Positions 1-22,181 of a DNA stretch of 64,000 nt are shown here, in pieces. Every line of letters begins with the position of its first letter. Positions within the stretch are counted from its first letter, which is position 1. The DNA is from Pseudomonadota bacterium (GTDB lineage Bacteria > Myxococcota_A > Bradymonadia > Bradymonadales > GCA-2716585), in NCBI GenBank assembly GCA_005804885.1, contig SYOX01000319.1:1-64000 (forward strand), given 5' to 3'. The translations under genes were made by a program, and so were the position numbers. Below the pieces are notes generated by a model. The model made no database searches. It saw only the letters and a list, made by a program, of their open reading frames with translations, and was not told where the DNA came from.

Positions 1-2
1 CC

Positions 3-12653
<12,651 letters not shown>

Positions 12654-12663
12654 TCCCCCCTGC

Positions 12664-12689
12664 GACCCTCTGGCGCCCGCCAGAGGGTC
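12664..12689 (+). terminator. GC-rich hairpin just after the giant gene
   Basis: gaccctctggc-gccc-gccagagggtc: perfect 11-bp stem, 11 nt after the stop codon, followed by a C-rich tract (no U-tract). Confidence 0.55.
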
Positions 12690-12720
12690 CGCCCCCCCCT
12701 CCCCCCCGAACAAACCCCCC

Positions 12721-12889
12721 CTGATACCAGACCACAGACGAAGGGCTTGCTTTGTGGGCCAGGACAGGGGGATGGCCTGGGCCTGGGCCTGAGCGAGGCT
12801 GGTGCCATCGCACCGCCGAGTGATGGCCCTGGCTCAGGGCGCCGCCTGGACCGGCCGACAAAGTGAGTCTCTCGGCTGTGGTCTGGTAT
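12721..12889. repeat. Inverted-repeat element with TGATACCAGACCACAG ends between convergent genes
   Basis: Left TGATACCAGACCACAG (~12721) and right CTGTGGTCTGGTATGA (~12874) are inverted with one mismatch. Confidence 0.6.
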
Positions 12890-13090
12890 GAGCCCGTCTG
12901 GCGCGCTTGCGCGCCGCTCATCGAGCCCCAGCTCCGTCCCTGCGCTGCGATCGCGCCGCCTCAACCCGGCGGCCACGGGCTCCCTGGCTTGTCTGGCGCC
13001 GCGCGCACCTCCACGGGCCGCGGGAGGGCCGCGTCAAGGGAGAGCTTTCGGGAGAGGGCAGGGCGCGCAGGAGAGCGCAGGGCGCGCGGG

Positions 13091-13753
13091 CTACATCCCG
13101 CGCAGGAAGGGGTTGGTGCGCCGCTCGTGGCCTAGGGTGGTCTCGGGGCCGTGCCCGCTCAAGACCAGCGTGTCCTCGGGCAGCTGCGCCAGCCGGGCCA
13201 GCGACTTGAAGATCGTCGGGCCGTCGCCGCCGGGCAGGTCCGTGCGGCCGATGGAGCCCCGGAAGAGCACGTCGCCGCTGAAGATGATCCCCTGGGCCTC
13301 GAAGTAGAGGCAGCAGCTCCCGGGCGTGTGGCCGGGCGTCAGCAGGATGGTCGCGCTCAGATCCCCCAACGTGATCGTGTCGCCCTCCTGCCAGAAGACC
13401 TCCGGCGGGGGCAGGGCGCCGATCCGGATGCCCAGCATCTGCCCCTGCAGCGGCGCGGCCTCGTAGAGGGGCAGCTCGTCCCGGTGGATGTGGATCGGCG
13501 CCCCATAGCGCGCCCTGGTCTCCTTGAGGGCCGCGACGTGGTCGATGTGGGCGTGGGTCTGCAGCAGCTTGACGACCGACAGCGCCGGGCCGTGCTGGAC
13601 CATCGCGTCGATGGCCTCGGGCTCGGCCACCGAGTCGATGACGGCGCCCTGGAGCGTCCTGGCGCAGCCGATCACGTAGCAGTTCGTGGCGATCGCGCCC
13701 AGCGGCGCGGCCCGGATCAGGAGGCCCTCGTGTTCGAGGTGGGCGAAGTTCAT
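13091..13753 (-). CDS. MBL-fold metallo-hydrolase (glyoxalase II-like)
   Basis: THAHIDH motif, TPGHTPGS, FSGDVLFRGSIGRTDLPGG, LSGHGPETT. Confidence 0.92.
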   Translation of the reverse strand: MNFAHLEHEGLLIRAAPLGAIATNCYVIGCARTLQGAVIDSVAEPEAIDAMVQHGPALSVVKLLQTHAHIDHVAALKETRARYGAPIHIHRDELPLYEAAPLQGQMLGIRIGALPPPEVFWQEGDTITLGDLSATILLTPGHTPGSCCLYFEAQGIIFSGDVLFRGSIGRTDLPGGDGPTIFKSLARLAQLPEDTLVLSGHGPETTLGHERRTNPFLRGM

Positions 13754-13889
13754 GGGCGCCCTCAGGTGGCAAGGGGTCGTGTCGAGGTGCGCGGCGTCGA
13801 GAGCTTCCGTCGAGGCGCGCGCGGCGAGGCGGGGGAAATTTCCCGCGCCTCGATGAACATATCCCAGGAGGCCGCGTCAGTAGAGGCGC

Positions 13890-13957
13890 GTTTCGATGCC
13901 GCGCCCAGTTTTCCTTGGCCTGGCTTCAAAGTAGTATGTTGGGCGCGGCATCGAAAC
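13890..13957. promoter_or_regulatory. 18-bp perfect inverted repeat in the divergent intergenic region
   Basis: GTTTCGATGCCGCGCCCA (13890-13907) and TGGGCGCGGCATCGAAAC (13940-13957), separated by a 32-bp, relatively AT-rich loop. Confidence 0.75.
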
Positions 13958-14021
13958 AAGCCATCTGGTCCCGATCAGGACACCGGATCCGGCCGCTGTC
14001 ATCACCCTCAAGGAGATCGAG

Positions 14022-15023
14022 ATGGCCCCTCAAAGCCCGCAAGCCCCGACCTCCCTCCTTCGACGACACACCCAGCGCGTGGCCCTGGCGACGCTGATCA
14101 CGACGATCCTGATCGCCCCCGGCGCCTTGATGGCCGAGGGCACCTCGGCCAGCAAGCCCCCGGCCCCCTTCAACGCCCGCAAGGCCAGCTCGACCGCCCT
14201 CAAGGCCGCCCCGAAGATCACCGGCAAGCCCATCAAGCTCGACGCCCTCGCCGTTCAGGACAAGTCCAGCAAGCAGTTCCGCTTTGACGGCGAGGAGCTC
14301 TATTTTGGCGTGGAGGTCTCGGGCTCGGACGCGGCCAGAGCCTCGCTGCGCGTCGGCAAGCGGCAGACCGCCCGCGGGGTCACCTTCGTGCCCGTGTCCG
14401 GCAATGCCATCACCCACGGCTTCTTCGCCAAGAGCTACCCGGCGGACAACAAGGCCGACACCTTCATCAACATCGACACCCTCCAGCCCATCAAGGCCGA
14501 CAAGGTCATCAAGGAGAAGGACGAGTCGCGCACCTACAAGGTCCGCTACGACCCGAAGACCTTCAACGCCGCGGTCGAGAAGACCCTGAGCAAGGACAAG
14601 AAATCCCGCAAGAACAACTACGACAAGCCCGTGCCGGCCTCCATCCACGACGGCATCTCCTGGCTCTACGAGCTGCGCCTGGAGCCCCTCAAGAACGGCG
14701 ACGTCTACACCTACTACATCTACGATGGCTGGAAGCTGTCCCGCTTCAAGGTCACCGTCGTGGGCCGCGAGAAGGCCTGGACCCCCATCAAGGAGTACAA
14801 GGCGGTCAAGGTCGACATCGAGCGCACGATCCTCAACTCGGCCTGGCCCAAGGGCTCCAAGAACCGCACCACGCCCCAGCTCACCGAGCGCGAGAAGCCC
14901 TACTACTTCTCCTCCATCCACCTGTCGGACGACGCCCAGCGCCTCCCCGTGCGGATCTTCATCACGACGAAGACCGCGGACGCCGACCTGAAGCTCGTCA
15001 AGATCGTCGAGGCCGCGAAGTAG
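14022..15023 (+). CDS. DUF3108-like secreted protein
   Basis: N-terminal signal-like stretch; YIYDGWKLSRFKVTVVGRE...YKAVKVDIE...YYFSSIHLSDDAQRLPVRIF resembles the DUF3108 core. Confidence 0.75.
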   Translation: MAPQSPQAPTSLLRRHTQRVALATLITTILIAPGALMAEGTSASKPPAPFNARKASSTALKAAPKITGKPIKLDALAVQDKSSKQFRFDGEELYFGVEVSGSDAARASLRVGKRQTARGVTFVPVSGNAITHGFFAKSYPADNKADTFINIDTLQPIKADKVIKEKDESRTYKVRYDPKTFNAAVEKTLSKDKKSRKNNYDKPVPASIHDGISWLYELRLEPLKNGDVYTYYIYDGWKLSRFKVTVVGREKAWTPIKEYKAVKVDIERTILNSAWPKGSKNRTTPQLTEREKPYYFSSIHLSDDAQRLPVRIFITTKTADADLKLVKIVEAAK

Positions 15024-15051
15024 GCGCCTGAGGTGGCGAACCTGGAGGGCC

Positions 15052-15142
15052 GATGGGCTTGAGGGGCCGAGGCCGTCGAGGCCGACAGCCTTCTTGAACG
15101 CTGATTGGTTTGAGGGACCGAGGTCGTCGAGGCCGACAGCCT
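15052..15142. repeat. Two tandem 40-bp copies of a dispersed terminator-like repeat
   Basis: 15052-15091 and 15103-15142 match at 36/40 positions. 15096-15140 is identical (inverted) to 60757-60801. Confidence 0.8.
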
Positions 15143-15143
15143 A

Positions 15144-17492
15144 CTAGAGCCGACCCCAGCGCCTCCGAAGCGTCCACTCCGTCCCCAGCAGCCCGCAGAT
15201 GATGGCCAGCACATAGAGCGTGTCCCACAGGTCGATGAGCTTGCGGCTGTTGACCTGCACCACACGCGGCTCCTTGAAGGTCAGGTCGGGGTCGAAGTCG
15301 GGCAGGAGCTGGAAGGTGCCCTGGCCGGCCTCGGCGACCGCCTTGAGCAGCTCCTCGCGCGGCTCGATGGCCCGAAGCTCCTGGGAGTCCAGCGAGACGA
15401 GGAAGATGTCCCTGTCGACCAGCTCCCCCCCCTCGGTCCTGGCCTTGGCGATGACCTCGTAGGCCCCCGTCTCGGTGGCCGGCAGCACGACCTCGGCCCG
15501 GCCCCGCTCGTCCGTGACGAACTTCACGGCCTCAAGCGCGCGAGGGTCGCCCTCGGCCTCGTCGCCGCTGAGCGCCTCCAGAGGCCGGTAGAGGACCTCC
15601 AGGCTGCCCTCCACCCCCGGCGCGGGCGTGTAATCGGGCTTGACCAGCCGGACCTGGATCGGCACGTCCTGCCCCGGCCTCGCCACCGCCTCGTCGATCT
15701 CTATCCTCAAGAGCTTCAGATCCGGGTCCTTGATCAGCCACCGGATCGCCGAGTTCCAGAAGGTGTGGTAGGGCCGGCTCGTGCCACCCTCACCGACGCT
15801 GTGGAAGCTCCACATCCAGGTCGCGTCCGTGGTCACCGCCATCGAACGCCCCTTGCCCACCTCCCAGACCGCCACCGCGGGCATCGGCTTGCCCTCGGCC
15901 TCCAGGCTCGGGTGCACGCCCAGGACCGTGGCCTCGGGCCGCGCCCCCAGCGTGACGTTGAGCCCCTCCAGCGCCGGCAGGCCCTCCCAGCGCTCTCGGT
16001 TGACCGCCGGCTCAAAGGCCAGCTGCGTGATCGGGTGGCGCTCGCCGGCCTCCGTCAGCTTCATCACGAAGGGGCTCTCGCGCACCAGCGCCTCGCGCGG
16101 GCCGATCGGCGGCAAGACCACCGGCAGGATGTCCGCGATCGCCGTGCCCTGGTAGCCGCCGCTGCCCATCGACAGCTCCCCGCCCAGCATCACGAAGCCG
16201 CCACCGTTGCGGACGTACTCGGCCACACGCGGCAGGTACTGCGTCATCTGGTAGGGCTGGTAGTTGAAGTTCTGGAAGAAGACGATGTCGAAGCTCCCCA
16301 GCTCCTGCTCGAAGAGCTCCTGGGTCGGGAAGGGGATCAAGCTCAGCTCGTTGTTCGGCACCACCTGCGCGTTCTCGTTCGTCCGCAGGATGAAGAAGCT
16401 GATCAGGTCCACGTTCGGGTTGCGCTTGAGCAGCTGCCGCAAGAATCGCTCGTCCCAGGAGGGCTGGCCGACGACCTGCAAGGCCCGGATCTTGTCCCGG
16501 ATCACCTTGAGCACGAAGTCCTTCCGGTTGTTCTCCAGCAGCGCCTCCCCGCTCCACGTCGGCACCGTCACCGTGTAGATCTCGCGGCCGATCTGCTGGG
16601 GCACCAGCTCGAAGCTGACCTTGTACTCCGTCGCGTCCGGCCCGATCTCCACCTCCCGCGTCTGCAAGACCCGACCCTCCCTCCGCAGCGTCACCGGGAT
16701 CGTCTCGGGCTCGAAGCCGATCACGTGCAAGACCACGTCGACGCTGATCTTGTTGCGCACGAAGGCGAAGTCGTCGTAGAGCACCCGCTTGATCGACAGA
16801 TCCTTGAGCCCCTCCCGCGTCGCCGTCCCCACCGTGTGCACCGGCGCCCCCAGCCTCTCCAGGAAGGTCCTGGTCTCCTGATCGAGCGCCTCGCCTGGCC
16901 GGACCCTCCCGCCGAGCAGCCCCGAGTCGATCCCGTCCGAGAGGATCACCACCCCGCCCAGATCGCGGCGGCCCACCTTGCGCACCACCTCCTCGATGGC
17001 CTCCAGCGTCCGCGTCGCGTCCCCCTCGGCCTTGAGCCCAGGGTGCACCACCTCCGCCCAGGTGCTCGGCCGGAGCCCCTCGTCGAAGGTGTAGACGTCA
17101 AAGGCGTGATCCTCGTTGGGCTCCGTGAGCAGCTTGCGCGCCGCGTCCTTGCCCAGCGCCTCCCGCACGCGATCGAGCCGCGTCGAGTCGTCCTCGACGC
17201 GCAAGGTCTGCGAGCGGCTCGTGTCCACCAGCACCGCGACCCGGTTCTTGACCTTGGTCACATTGCGCAGCTCCAGGGCCGGCTCCAGCAGCATCAACAC
17301 CGCCAGCCCGTAGACCGAAGCCCGCAACGCGATCAGCGACCACCGCCGCGCCCGCGTCATGTCCCGCAGGTCGTACCACGACAGCCCCACCACCAGCGCG
17401 CCGAGCAGGACCAGCGCCGCTACCGCCGCCGGCCCCCAGTCCCCCAGGAAGAGCAGCCCGCCCTCGTTGTAGTCACCAAAGAGACCTGACAT
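15144..17492 (-). CDS. Membrane protein with vWA-like and glutamine-amidotransferase-like regions (BatA-type N-terminus)
   Basis: Two N-terminal TM segments; VAVLVDTSRSQ, VVILSDGIDSG; RNGGGFVMLGGELSMGSGGYQGTAIADILPV; C-terminal TM. Confidence 0.8.
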   Translation of the reverse strand: MSGLFGDYNEGGLLFLGDWGPAAVAALVLLGALVVGLSWYDLRDMTRARRWSLIALRASVYGLAVLMLLEPALELRNVTKVKNRVAVLVDTSRSQTLRVEDDSTRLDRVREALGKDAARKLLTEPNEDHAFDVYTFDEGLRPSTWAEVVHPGLKAEGDATRTLEAIEEVVRKVGRRDLGGVVILSDGIDSGLLGGRVRPGEALDQETRTFLERLGAPVHTVGTATREGLKDLSIKRVLYDDFAFVRNKISVDVVLHVIGFEPETIPVTLRREGRVLQTREVEIGPDATEYKVSFELVPQQIGREIYTVTVPTWSGEALLENNRKDFVLKVIRDKIRALQVVGQPSWDERFLRQLLKRNPNVDLISFFILRTNENAQVVPNNELSLIPFPTQELFEQELGSFDIVFFQNFNYQPYQMTQYLPRVAEYVRNGGGFVMLGGELSMGSGGYQGTAIADILPVVLPPIGPREALVRESPFVMKLTEAGERHPITQLAFEPAVNRERWEGLPALEGLNVTLGARPEATVLGVHPSLEAEGKPMPAVAVWEVGKGRSMAVTTDATWMWSFHSVGEGGTSRPYHTFWNSAIRWLIKDPDLKLLRIEIDEAVARPGQDVPIQVRLVKPDYTPAPGVEGSLEVLYRPLEALSGDEAEGDPRALEAVKFVTDERGRAEVVLPATETGAYEVIAKARTEGGELVDRDIFLVSLDSQELRAIEPREELLKAVAEAGQGTFQLLPDFDPDLTFKEPRVVQVNSRKLIDLWDTLYVLAIICGLLGTEWTLRRRWGRL

Positions 17493-17493
17493 G

Positions 17494-18300
17494 TCAGTCG
17501 ATTTTCCACTTGCGGCGCTTGAGGATGAAGGGCACGTGCACCTGATCCTCCTTGTAATTCAAGCACATGGAGTACATCACGATGTTGATCCCCAGCCGGT
17601 AGGACATCTCCCGCTGGCGCTCCCCGCCCGGGAAGACGTCGAAGTCGAAGTTGCCCAGGTTGTCCCGGCTCCACGCCCCCAGCATGTCATTGCGGTTCAG
17701 GAGCACCAGCGCCCTGTCCTCTCCGAAGATCCCCTCCATGGTCGACGAGATCGCCACCCGGCCCACGGGCTCGGGGATGAGGTAGAAGCTCTTGAACAGG
17801 ACGTGGCTGCGCGGGATCTCCACAAAGGGCTGGCCCGGCAGCACGCGCGCCAGCTCTCGCCGCGCCGCCGCCTCGAAGGGGCCGCCCCGGGCCGCGTCGG
17901 CCGAGTCGATCACCAGCGTCCCGCCCGCCCTCAAGAAGAGCCCCAGGTTCTCCACCTCGACCTCCGACAGGGGCGCGAAGTCCGCGTCCCCCAACCAGAA
18001 GATCAGCGGGTGCCTCAGCAGCGCCCGGCGATCGCGCGCGCTGACGCTGACCGTCTGCGGATCGACCCAGATGCTGGTGCGCTTCTCCACCTCCTGGAGC
18101 ATCTTGCGCAGCCCGTTCGGCCTCGGGTTCCACTGCCCGCCCTCGTACTGGAGCACCGCGACGACGAGCCGGCTGCTCGCCCCCATGCCCAGCGCCTCCC
18201 GCGGACCCAGCAGCGCCGCGGCCGCCCCGGCGCACAGCAACCCCAGCGCGCCGCGCCGCGTCGGCGCCCACCTCCCCCTCAAGATCGCCTCGTCCGACAT
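17494..18300 (-). CDS. DUF4159-like protein with a twin-arginine-type N-terminus
   Basis: RRGALGLLCAGAAAALL leader; LQYEGGQWNPRPNGLRKMLQEVEKRTSI; frame abuts the downstream gene. Confidence 0.8.
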   Translation of the reverse strand: MSDEAILRGRWAPTRRGALGLLCAGAAAALLGPREALGMGASSRLVVAVLQYEGGQWNPRPNGLRKMLQEVEKRTSIWVDPQTVSVSARDRRALLRHPLIFWLGDADFAPLSEVEVENLGLFLRAGGTLVIDSADAARGGPFEAAARRELARVLPGQPFVEIPRSHVLFKSFYLIPEPVGRVAISSTMEGIFGEDRALVLLNRNDMLGAWSRDNLGNFDFDVFPGGERQREMSYRLGINIVMYSMCLNYKEDQVHVPFILKRRKWKID

Positions 18301-18310
18301 CGCTCGGGCC

Positions 18311-20356
18311 TCACTCGTTGAACAGGATCTCGCGCATGGCCGCCAGGTGCCGCTTGCGCGCCGCGCGGCTGGCCTCGGCGTTCTGGTTGCCGCCCGCCGA
18401 GGCCAGCTGGCGGCTGATGAGCTCCTCCGGGATCTCGGCCAGGAAGCGGCTCGGCGTCCTCTGGCGCGCCATCTGCCCGCGGCCTCGCTTGCGCGCCGAG
18501 GTCAACACCAGGCGCTCCTTGGCCCGCGTGATCCCCACGTAGGCCAGCCGCCGCTCCTCCTCCAGATCGCCGTCGCCGCCAGCCTCCAGGCTGCGGCTGT
18601 GGGGCAGGATCTCCTCCTCGAAGCCCACCAGATAGACCTGCGGGAACTCCAGCCCCTTGCTGGCGTGCAGCGTCATCAGCGTGACCTGATCGACCCGATC
18701 CTCCGGCTTCTCCGTCGGGCTCGTGTCCAGCGTCAGCCGCGCCAGCCACGCGTCCAGCCCGCTGGACCCCTGGCGCTTCCAGAAGTCCTCCACCGACACC
18801 TTGAGCTCCTTGACGTTCTCCAGCCGGATGCGCGCCACCTTCTCGCTCTTCTCGCTCTGAAGCAGCCACTCCTCGTAGGCCAGCTTGTCGATCAAGCCCG
18901 CCAGCGCCACCCCGAGCGGCTCGCGCTCGAACCGGCCCTTGAACTCGTCCAGGATCTCGACAAATTCCCGCATCCCGCGCCGGCTCGACGGCGCCAGCTC
19001 GTTGATCATCTCGCACTGGCGCAGCGCCACGTGCAGCGGCAGCCGGTGCGCCTGCGCGTAATCGTTCAGGTGGGTGAGCGCCTGCGCGCCGATGCTGCGC
19101 CGCGGCGTGTTGATCACCCTCCTGAGGCTGATCTCGTCCTTCGGGTTGAGCATCACCTTCATGTACGCGACCAGATCCTTGACCTCCCGGCGGTCAAAGA
19201 AGGACTTCCCCCCCACGAGCTTGTAGGGGATGTCCAGGGCCCTCATCGACTCCTCGAAGGGCCGGCTGATGGCCGCCACCCTCATCAGCACCGCGAAGCT
19301 CGACCAGCCCTGGCCGCCGTCGACGTGCTGCCGGTGGATGTCCCCCGCCACGAAGTCCGACTCCTCGCTCTCGTTCTCCAGCTCGAAGTACGACAGCCGC
19401 TCGCCCTCGCCCAGCGCGCTCCACAGCGTCTTGTCGCGCCGCTGCCGGTTGTTGCCGATGATCGCGTTGGCCGACTTGAGGATCGTCGTCGTCGACCGGT
19501 AGTTCTGCTCCAGCTTGATGACCTTCGCCCCCGGGAACTGCTTGTCGAAGTCCAGGATGTTCTGCGCCACCGCCCCCCGGAAGGCGTAGATCGACTGATC
19601 GTCGTCGCCCACCGCGCACAGGTTGTTGCGCGGGTTGCAGATCAACGACAGCAGCTCCAGCTGGGTGTCGTTCGTGTCCTGATACTCATCCACCATCACG
19701 TACTGGAACTGCGCGCGGATCGCCTCGCGCAAGTCCTCGTTCTTGCTCAACAATTCCACCGGGAGCGTGATCAGGTCGTCGAAGTCCACCGCGTTGAGCG
19801 ACCGGCACGCCTCCACGTAGCGCGTAAAGACGTTCTGCGCGAAGGGCACCAGCGGGTTGAAGCGCATCGACTTGAGCGCGCGCGGCTCGCAGAAGGCGTT
19901 CTTGGCCCGGCTGATGATCGCGTGGATCTTCTTGGCGTCCGGCGCCTGCGACTTGAGCGGCATGTCCTCCATCACGTCCTTGACCAGCCGCACCTGATCG
20001 CCCTGATCCAGGATCGAGAAGGGGCGCCGGAAGCCCAGCCGCCCGATGTGCGTCCTGAGCAGCTCCGCCCCCAGCGCGTGGAAGGTCGACAGGTGCAGCC
20101 GCTCGGCCACCTTCTTGCCCACCATCTGCGCCGCCCGCTCGCGCATCTCCCCGGCGGCCTTGTTCGTAAAGGTCATCGCCAGGATGTTCTCCGGCGCGAT
20201 ACCCCGGTGCAGCAAGTACCCGATCCGCCGCGTCAGCGTGCTCGTCTTGCCGCGGCCCGCGCCCGCCAGCACCAGCAGCGGCCCGTCGACGTGCATCGCC
20301 GCCTGCCGCTGCGGCGGGTTGAGCCCGCTGAGGATCTTCTCCACCGTCGCCATCAA
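18311..20356 (-). CDS. UvrD/Rep-family ATP-dependent DNA helicase
   Basis: LNPPQRQAAMHVDGPLLVLAGAGRGKTSTLTRRI, MVDEYQDTN, GDDDQSIYAFRGA, LEQNYRST, TLMTLHASKGLEFP, RRLAYVGITRAKERL. Confidence 0.95.
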   Translation of the reverse strand: MMATVEKILSGLNPPQRQAAMHVDGPLLVLAGAGRGKTSTLTRRIGYLLHRGIAPENILAMTFTNKAAGEMRERAAQMVGKKVAERLHLSTFHALGAELLRTHIGRLGFRRPFSILDQGDQVRLVKDVMEDMPLKSQAPDAKKIHAIISRAKNAFCEPRALKSMRFNPLVPFAQNVFTRYVEACRSLNAVDFDDLITLPVELLSKNEDLREAIRAQFQYVMVDEYQDTNDTQLELLSLICNPRNNLCAVGDDDQSIYAFRGAVAQNILDFDKQFPGAKVIKLEQNYRSTTTILKSANAIIGNNRQRRDKTLWSALGEGERLSYFELENESEESDFVAGDIHRQHVDGGQGWSSFAVLMRVAAISRPFEESMRALDIPYKLVGGKSFFDRREVKDLVAYMKVMLNPKDEISLRRVINTPRRSIGAQALTHLNDYAQAHRLPLHVALRQCEMINELAPSSRRGMREFVEILDEFKGRFEREPLGVALAGLIDKLAYEEWLLQSEKSEKVARIRLENVKELKVSVEDFWKRQGSSGLDAWLARLTLDTSPTEKPEDRVDQVTLMTLHASKGLEFPQVYLVGFEEEILPHSRSLEAGGDGDLEEERRLAYVGITRAKERLVLTSARKRGRGQMARQRTPSRFLAEIPEELISRQLASAGGNQNAEASRAARKRHLAAMREILFNE

Positions 20357-20444
20357 TCAGACTCCTTCCCTGAGTCCCAGCCCATCGCCGCCCGTGCCCC
20401 ACGTCGGCGCCCCACGCGCCTCCTCAAGCCCGCCCCGGCGGCCT

Positions 20445-22040
20445 CTATCGGCACACCCCGACGCCGCTGCTGCCGTCGACAAACTGGCTCTCGCGGCACC
20501 GGCGGCCCTGCGAGCAGTCCTCCTCGCCCCGATCCAGGCGGCAGAGCGCCGCACACGCGAAGCGACCCTGCCCGGCCGGGTGGCAGATCACGTCGTCGCC
20601 GCACATCGTGCCCCCCTGCGCCCGGCTGCACGCGCTGCCCTCGGGCAAGTCCAGCGAGGGGAAGCACAGCCCGAAGTCCGTGTCGAAGGAGAAGCAGGCC
20701 GTCTCGCCCTGGCACAGCGCCGGCAGCTCGTCGCGCCCCGCGAAGGGGTGGCACAGCCGCTCGCAGGTCGTGCTGAACTGATCCACCTGCGTGCAGATCA
20801 ACCCCGCCTCACACACGCCAAAGACCTCGACTTCCGGGTTGCACTCCTCGCCCTCGGGGGTGTCGCCGACCGGCACGCAGCCGCCCGTGTCCCGCAGCGC
20901 GATGCAGCCCTGGCCCTCGAAGCAGCCCGTCTGCGTCCCCGGATCGCACTCGGCCAGACACAGGCCGTCGATGCCCCCATCGTCGATCTCGAAGGCGCAG
21001 ACCGACCCCGGCTCCGGGCACGTGCTGTCCGGGTCCGGCGCGTTGAAGGAGCACGTCCCGAAGCAGATCCCGTCGCTCTGGCCCGCGAAGTCCACGCACG
21101 CGAACTCGCCGTCGACCCCTACCTCGAAGGGGTTGCAGGGCTGGTTCTGGAAGAGGCACTGGTCCGAGGGCGCCTCGCGACAGTCGCAGTCGACGCAGAT
21201 CTGACCCTGGGGGCACGAGCCCGGCTCGCAGCACTCGTCGCAGACCCCCTCGTCGACCTGCCCGTCGCAGTCGTCGTCCCGGTTGTTGCACACCTCCATG
21301 GCCGGCAGCGGCGCCGTGCACCCCACGAAGCGACCCCCCCGGCACGACTCCGTCCCCTGCCCGCAAGCCGAGCGACAGACCCGCTGCAGCGCCTCATCGA
21401 CCTGCCCGTCGCAGTCGTCGTCCAGCCCATTGCACGCCTCGCCGGCCCTCGGGTTGATCGCCGGGTTGGCGTCATTGCAGTCCAGCGCGCCCTCGCACCC
21501 CCGGCCCGCCCCGAAGCCGTCGCCGTCCGCGTCCTGGCACTCGTCCCTCGGCACGCACGCCCCCCCCTGGCAGATCGTCCCCTGCGCGCAGCGCTCAAGC
21601 TCGAAGCCCTGCCCATCCCGACGACACACCCGGATCTGGTCGTTGCTCGCGCACTCCCGCTCGCCCGGCCTGCACAACAGCTCCCCGTCCGGCGGATCGA
21701 CGTCCGGCCTGTCCGCGTCCGCCGGCAGATCGACGTCCTCCGCGCCCACGTCCATCGGCGGCGGCAGATCCGGGTCGTCAAATCCCCCGTCCGCGTCCCG
21801 ATCGCTCGGCGCGAAGCCCACGTCGTCCACCCCTCCGCCCGGTCTCCGCCCCGGCGGCGCCGCCACGCACACGCGCCCCACGCACTCCAACCCAGGACCG
21901 CACTCCGCCGTCGCCCCGCACTCGGCGCCCGCGCCCTGCCCAAAGGGCCGGTTGTCCAGGCAACCCCCCAGTAAGGTCAGCGCTCCCCCGAGGACAAGCG
22001 ACCACATCAAGAATATCGAGGGTTCTCTACAGGTTCTCAT
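20445..22040 (-). CDS. Cys-rich lipoprotein with MopE-type motifs
   Basis: Internal Met gives MRTCREPSIFLMWSLVLGGALTLLGGC (lipobox LGGC). DCNDANPAINPRAGEACNGLDDDCDGQVDE and NRDDDCDGQVDEG. Confidence 0.82.
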   Translation of the reverse strand: MRTCREPSIFLMWSLVLGGALTLLGGCLDNRPFGQGAGAECGATAECGPGLECVGRVCVAAPPGRRPGGGVDDVGFAPSDRDADGGFDDPDLPPPMDVGAEDVDLPADADRPDVDPPDGELLCRPGERECASNDQIRVCRRDGQGFELERCAQGTICQGGACVPRDECQDADGDGFGAGRGCEGALDCNDANPAINPRAGEACNGLDDDCDGQVDEALQRVCRSACGQGTESCRGGRFVGCTAPLPAMEVCNNRDDDCDGQVDEGVCDECCEPGSCPQGQICVDCDCREAPSDQCLFQNQPCNPFEVGVDGEFACVDFAGQSDGICFGTCSFNAPDPDSTCPEPGSVCAFEIDDGGIDGLCLAECDPGTQTGCFEGQGCIALRDTGGCVPVGDTPEGEECNPEVEVFGVCEAGLICTQVDQFSTTCERLCHPFAGRDELPALCQGETACFSFDTDFGLCFPSLDLPEGSACSRAQGGTMCGDDVICHPAGQGRFACAALCRLDRGEEDCSQGRRCRESQFVDGSSGVGVCR

Positions 22041-22145
22041 TGGATTTCCGGTGGGACCCGGCGCGCCGGGTGTCAGCCTCATCCCGCAAGAGGCCCGCAC
22101 ACTCTACCGCTGGCCTCTCCGCCCGGCAACCCCACCCTCGGCGAT

Positions 22146-22169
22146 CGCCCCACGCTCCTCGCACCGCCC
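22146..22169. repeat. Solo end of the ~290-bp MITE-like family
   Basis: cgccccacgctcctcgcaccgccc is identical to 57225-57248. Confidence 0.7.
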
Positions 22170-22181
22170 GGTGGGCGGGCA

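Noticed and set aside
12890-13090. GC-rich palindromic-looking stretch (ggcgcgcttgcgcgcc) and small ORFs
   Set aside because: Short simple GC palindrome; no second copy seen in the window and no coding support.
15765-20776. Plus-strand ORFs of 574 and 994 aa
   Set aside because: Opposite the well-supported vWA/GATase, DUF4159 and helicase genes; R/H/Q/P/L-rich shadows.
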